From Okapia johnstoni (taxonomy: Eukaryota > Chordata > Mammalia > Artiodactyla > Giraffidae), in the NCBI GenBank assembly GCA_024291935.2, contig JAGTYA010000024.1, positions 1,860,001 through 1,924,000 on the forward strand: a stretch of 64,000 nt of DNA, in the 5' to 3' direction. Both the position numbers and the translations under genes were made by a program. A model generated the notes under the pieces. It had not been told where the DNA came from, searched no databases, and worked only from the letters and a program-made list of their open reading frames with translations. The number at the start of each line of letters is the position of its first letter. Within the stretch, counting starts at the first letter, position 1. Positions 61,871-64,000 of this stretch are shown here, piece by piece.

Positions 61871-62019
61871 TTTTTTTAAAAATTCTTTTTAATTAATTTA
61901 TTTGGCTGTACCAGGTCTTAGTCGCAGCATGTGGGATCTAGTTCCCTGACCAGGGATTGAATCTGGCCCTTTGCATTGGGAGCACAAAGTCTTAGCCACC
62001 AGACCACCAGGAAAGTCCC
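61871..62019 (-). mobile_element. tRNA-derived cetartiodactyl SINE, antisense
   Basis: 'atttggctgtaccaggtctt' to 'agaccaccaggaaagtccc'. Perfect 11-bp target duplications (ttcccaacttc) lie at 61860-61870 and 62020-62030. Nested in antisense L1. Confidence 0.94.
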
Positions 62020-62159
62020 TTCCCAACTTCCTCAGTTTAATAAGTCTTTGCAGCTTTTCTTGTTTCCTTTGAAATGCTTTTAAAACTATAAATTTCCCTC
62101 TGAATACTACTTTTGCCATATAAGGATATACCTGGATATATTTTTGTACATACTAACCA

Positions 62160-62230
62160 TATATGTAGTTAGAAATAATAATCACTGATATTTATTGAGC
62201 ATTAGCTATGTGCTAGGACCTAAGTACTTA
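62160..62230 (-). repeat. Short L2/MIR-like fragment, antisense
   Basis: 'gatatttattgagcattagc' and 'tatgtgctaggacctaagta' match the antisense L2 terminus pattern. It lies between two antisense L1 pieces. Confidence 0.5.
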
Positions 62231-62244
62231 AATTGTGATATATA

Positions 62245-62616
62245 ACTTTCAAATTGTTTTGTTTCTTCGTTTGTCACCATTGGGTGTGATGTTTAGCTTG
62301 TCTTGGGCAGATATATATTCCTTCTCTACCAATTTTTTGAATTTTTTTTCTAGGATAAAATTTTGTCCTTTTTCTTCTAGGTCAAATGATTTTTAATTTT
62401 TTGTTAGTGTATAAAATTTTTTTGTAGTATTGTTTTTCCCTTACTTGATTATTTTTTTTTTTTTTTTTAATCTCTGTTGGTAATTGGTTGGTTGTTATTT
62501 TTTTCCCTCTTTCACTTCTACTTTTTTTTGTTTGTTTTTGAGCTTTTCTCATTTTTCTTTCTTGGTAGGGTTTTGGTTAGAATTTTTTATCAAATTTTTT
62601 GCTAGTTTTCAAATTG

Positions 62617-62651
<35 letters not shown>

Positions 62652-63310
62652 CAGCTCTTGGTTTTTCCATTGATTTTTTTTTTTTCTGTTTGTTTTTATT
62701 TTTTTTTTCAATCTTTTGTTTTTTTATATCCTCTGTGATGATCTTTTTTTTTTTTTTTTTTTTTACCCTGGCTTGACTTTTCTTTTGTTTTTTTTTTTTT
62801 TATTCTTTTTTTCTTTTTATTTTTTTAGATGGTAGGTTGGGTTTTTTTTTTTTTTTTTTTTGAGATTTTTTTTTTTTTTTTTTCTTGAGGAAGGCCTGTA
62901 TTACTACTAAAAAACTTTCCCTCTGAGAAACTGATTTTTTGCTGCATCCAATCGAGTTTTTCGGAAAAGTTGTTTTTTCCATTTTTTTCGTTTTTTTCTT
63001 GAGGTATTTTTTCTGACTTCCCCGTTGACCCCATTTTTTTTTTTTTAGTAAAAACATGTTTGTTTAGTCTTTTTACATGTTTTGTTTTCTTTGCCCATTT
63101 TTTTTTCTTTCTGTAAAATTGACTTCTTTTTTTTTCATACTGTTGTGGAAAAAAAAAAAAGTGCTTAAATATAATTTTCTATCTCCTCTTAAATTTTTGT
63201 TTGAGATTTTTTTTTGTGGTGTAGCATGTGATTTATCCTGGAGAGTGTTCCTTGTGTTCTTGAAAAGATTGTGTATTCTACTGCAATTCATTCTCATCTT
63301 CTCATGTCTG
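62245..63310 (-). repeat. Second antisense L1 ORF2 fragment, swollen with T (and A) homopolymers
   Basis: L1 landmarks stay in antisense order: 'cttctaggtcaaatgatttt', 'tttgtagtattgtttttccc', 'cagctcttggtttttccatt', 'ctctgtgatgatc', 'cttgaggaaggcctgtatta', 'ctttccctctgagaaactga', 'ttttgctgcatccaatcgag', 'gtttagtctttttacatgtt' and 'gcatgtgatttatcctggag'. Between them the expected sequence is replaced by long T runs, and by a T-run/A-run junction at about 62618-62651. It overlaps in consensus with the first L1, so it is a separate insertion. Confidence 0.75.
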
Positions 63311-63319
63311 TAAAGTAAG

Positions 63320-63473
63320 GATCAGTAAGCTGAACTGTCCCCACAGGCCAAACCCAGTCATGTCCACTCATTTACGTATTCTCTACATCCACTTTCAGGC
63401 TACAAAAAGAGTTAAGTAGTTGTGACACAGAAGTCTGTCTCTGGGTATCCCACAAAGCTGGAAATACTTACAA
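63320..63473 (-). repeat. hAT-type DNA transposon relic, left copy
   Basis: 'ccacaggccaaacccagtca', 'tttacgtattctctacatcc' and 'gagttaagtagttgtgacac' follow a common non-autonomous mammalian hAT element (the one with tctgtaaagggccagatagt at one end). Its last 87 bp (63387-63473) form one arm of the perfect inverted repeat described below. Confidence 0.65.
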
Positions 63474-64000
63474 CTTATTTAAATCTGTAATTCTCAGGTT
63501 GTTTGGTCTCAGGACACTTCTGTGTTCTTAAGAATTACTGAAGACTCCAAGGTGCTCTTGTGTATGTAGGTTATATCTATCTATTTCTGTATTTAAAATG
63601 AAAACTAAGAAAGCTTTAAAATATTGCAAAATAAGTGTACTTGCTTGTACAAGTACACAAGTCTACATTTAAGAAAAACTTCAGAGTTTAAAATAGTGAT
63701 TTAAAATTGGGTATTAGTGAGGTTAATGAGATTATAGTAGATAAAACAACAGTCAAAATCCAGAGGCAAAAAATGGAATTAACATCTAAAATGTGCTTGT
63801 TTATACTTTAAATTGATTATCTTAGAAACTTCTAGAAAACACAAGATACATCAGCACACATTCCAGTAGTCATTAGAGCAGGGGGTAGCAAAGGTATTCT
63901 GTAAAGGGCCACATTGTAAGTATTTCCAGCTTTGTGGGATACCCAGAGACAGACTTCTGTGTCACAACTACTTAACTCTTTTTGTAGCCTGAAAGTGGAT
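63387..64000. repeat. Perfect 87-bp inverted repeat (arms 63387-63473 and 63914-64000)
   Basis: The right arm is the exact reverse complement of the left arm over all 87 bases I can see, with a 440-base spacer. The identity stops at 63474/63913; the outer end is cut by the window border, so the true arm may be longer. Both arms are the same part of a hAT-type relic in opposite orientation. Confidence 0.95.

Larger units (their letters stand above)
58655..62130 (-). repeat. Antisense L1, about 3' half, broken by nested insertions
   Basis: The 3'UTR starts near 58665 ('gaagtatagttgatttataa', 'gcaaccacagatattcttta'). It continues at 59291 ('cgtataagtgatatcatatg') and 59640 ('tgttgatggacatgtcttcc'). 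ORF2 text follows ('ccttgaattcctaggataaa' near 60335; 'gtataagagaggaattaagt' near 60558), then 61100-61224, 61718-61870 and 62031-62130 ('ctataaatttccctctgaat'). The pieces remain in consistent antisense order across a BovB copy, an L1 tail, two SINEs, a solo LTR and a tRNA-SINE. Confidence 0.8.
54729..64000 (+). other. DIS3L2: DIS3L2 intron after coding exon 5 (right end outside the window)
   Basis: It opens with GTGAGT at 54729 and no acceptor with a matching DIS3L2 exon appears before 64000. Stretches with no recognised feature are about 55375-58650 and 63474-63913. The part at 57230-58400 has a faint retroelement texture on the minus strand but no family could be assigned. Confidence 0.85.

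Noticed and set aside
62484..63313. Phenylalanine- and lysine-rich open frames on both strands
   Set aside because: They are products of the T/A homopolymer-swollen L1 and have no protein-like composition.
63636..63659. Small hairpin with 9-bp arms (gtgtacttg / caagtacac) and a 6-base loop
   Set aside because: Too short to stand out in 64 kb of intron; noted only because it lies in the spacer of the perfect inverted repeat.

Overview
This window is mammalian nuclear DNA from a bovid ruminant. It is intron-rich and full of ruminant-specific retroelements: BovB (RTE) LINE fragments, Bov-A2 and Bov-tA SINEs, and cetartiodactyl tRNA-derived SINEs. It also holds older L1, L2, MIR and hAT-type relics. 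The repeats support Bovidae; I cannot separate cattle from sheep, goat or other bovids.

The one real gene I can support is the 5' part of DIS3L2 on the + strand. DIS3L2 is the cytoplasmic 3'-5' exoribonuclease of the RNase II/RNB family that degrades oligouridylated RNAs. Five coding exons join in frame: 3131-3173 (start codon), 3697-3854, 13604-13657, 19506-19607 and 54494-54728. A 5'UTR segment at 3039-3130 precedes the start codon. Together they encode residues 1-197 plus one nucleotide of the next codon: the basic N-terminal tail, the first cold-shock domain, and an acidic loop. The rest of the gene lies to the right of the window. The intron between the fourth and fifth coding exons is about 34.9 kb.

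Layout: 1-3038 is intron or upstream sequence; 3039-19607 holds the first four coding exons; 19608-54493 is the giant intron, a layered repeat mosaic; 54494-54728 is the fifth coding exon; 54729-64000 is the next intron. From 58655 to 63310 that last intron is antisense L1 sequence broken by a BovB copy, SINEs and a solo LTR. The extreme right end carries one arm of a perfect inverted repeat that is cut by the window border.

No bacterial-type features, CRISPR arrays, tRNA or rRNA genes were seen. Most short open frames are chance frames or frames inside retroelements. The points most worth a second look are a phase-compatible candidate alternative exon at 14576, the perfect 87-bp inverted repeat at 63387-63473/63914-64000, the homopolymer-swollen L1 at 62245-63310, a solo LTR with clean target duplications, and oppositely oriented BovB copies flanking the fifth coding exon.
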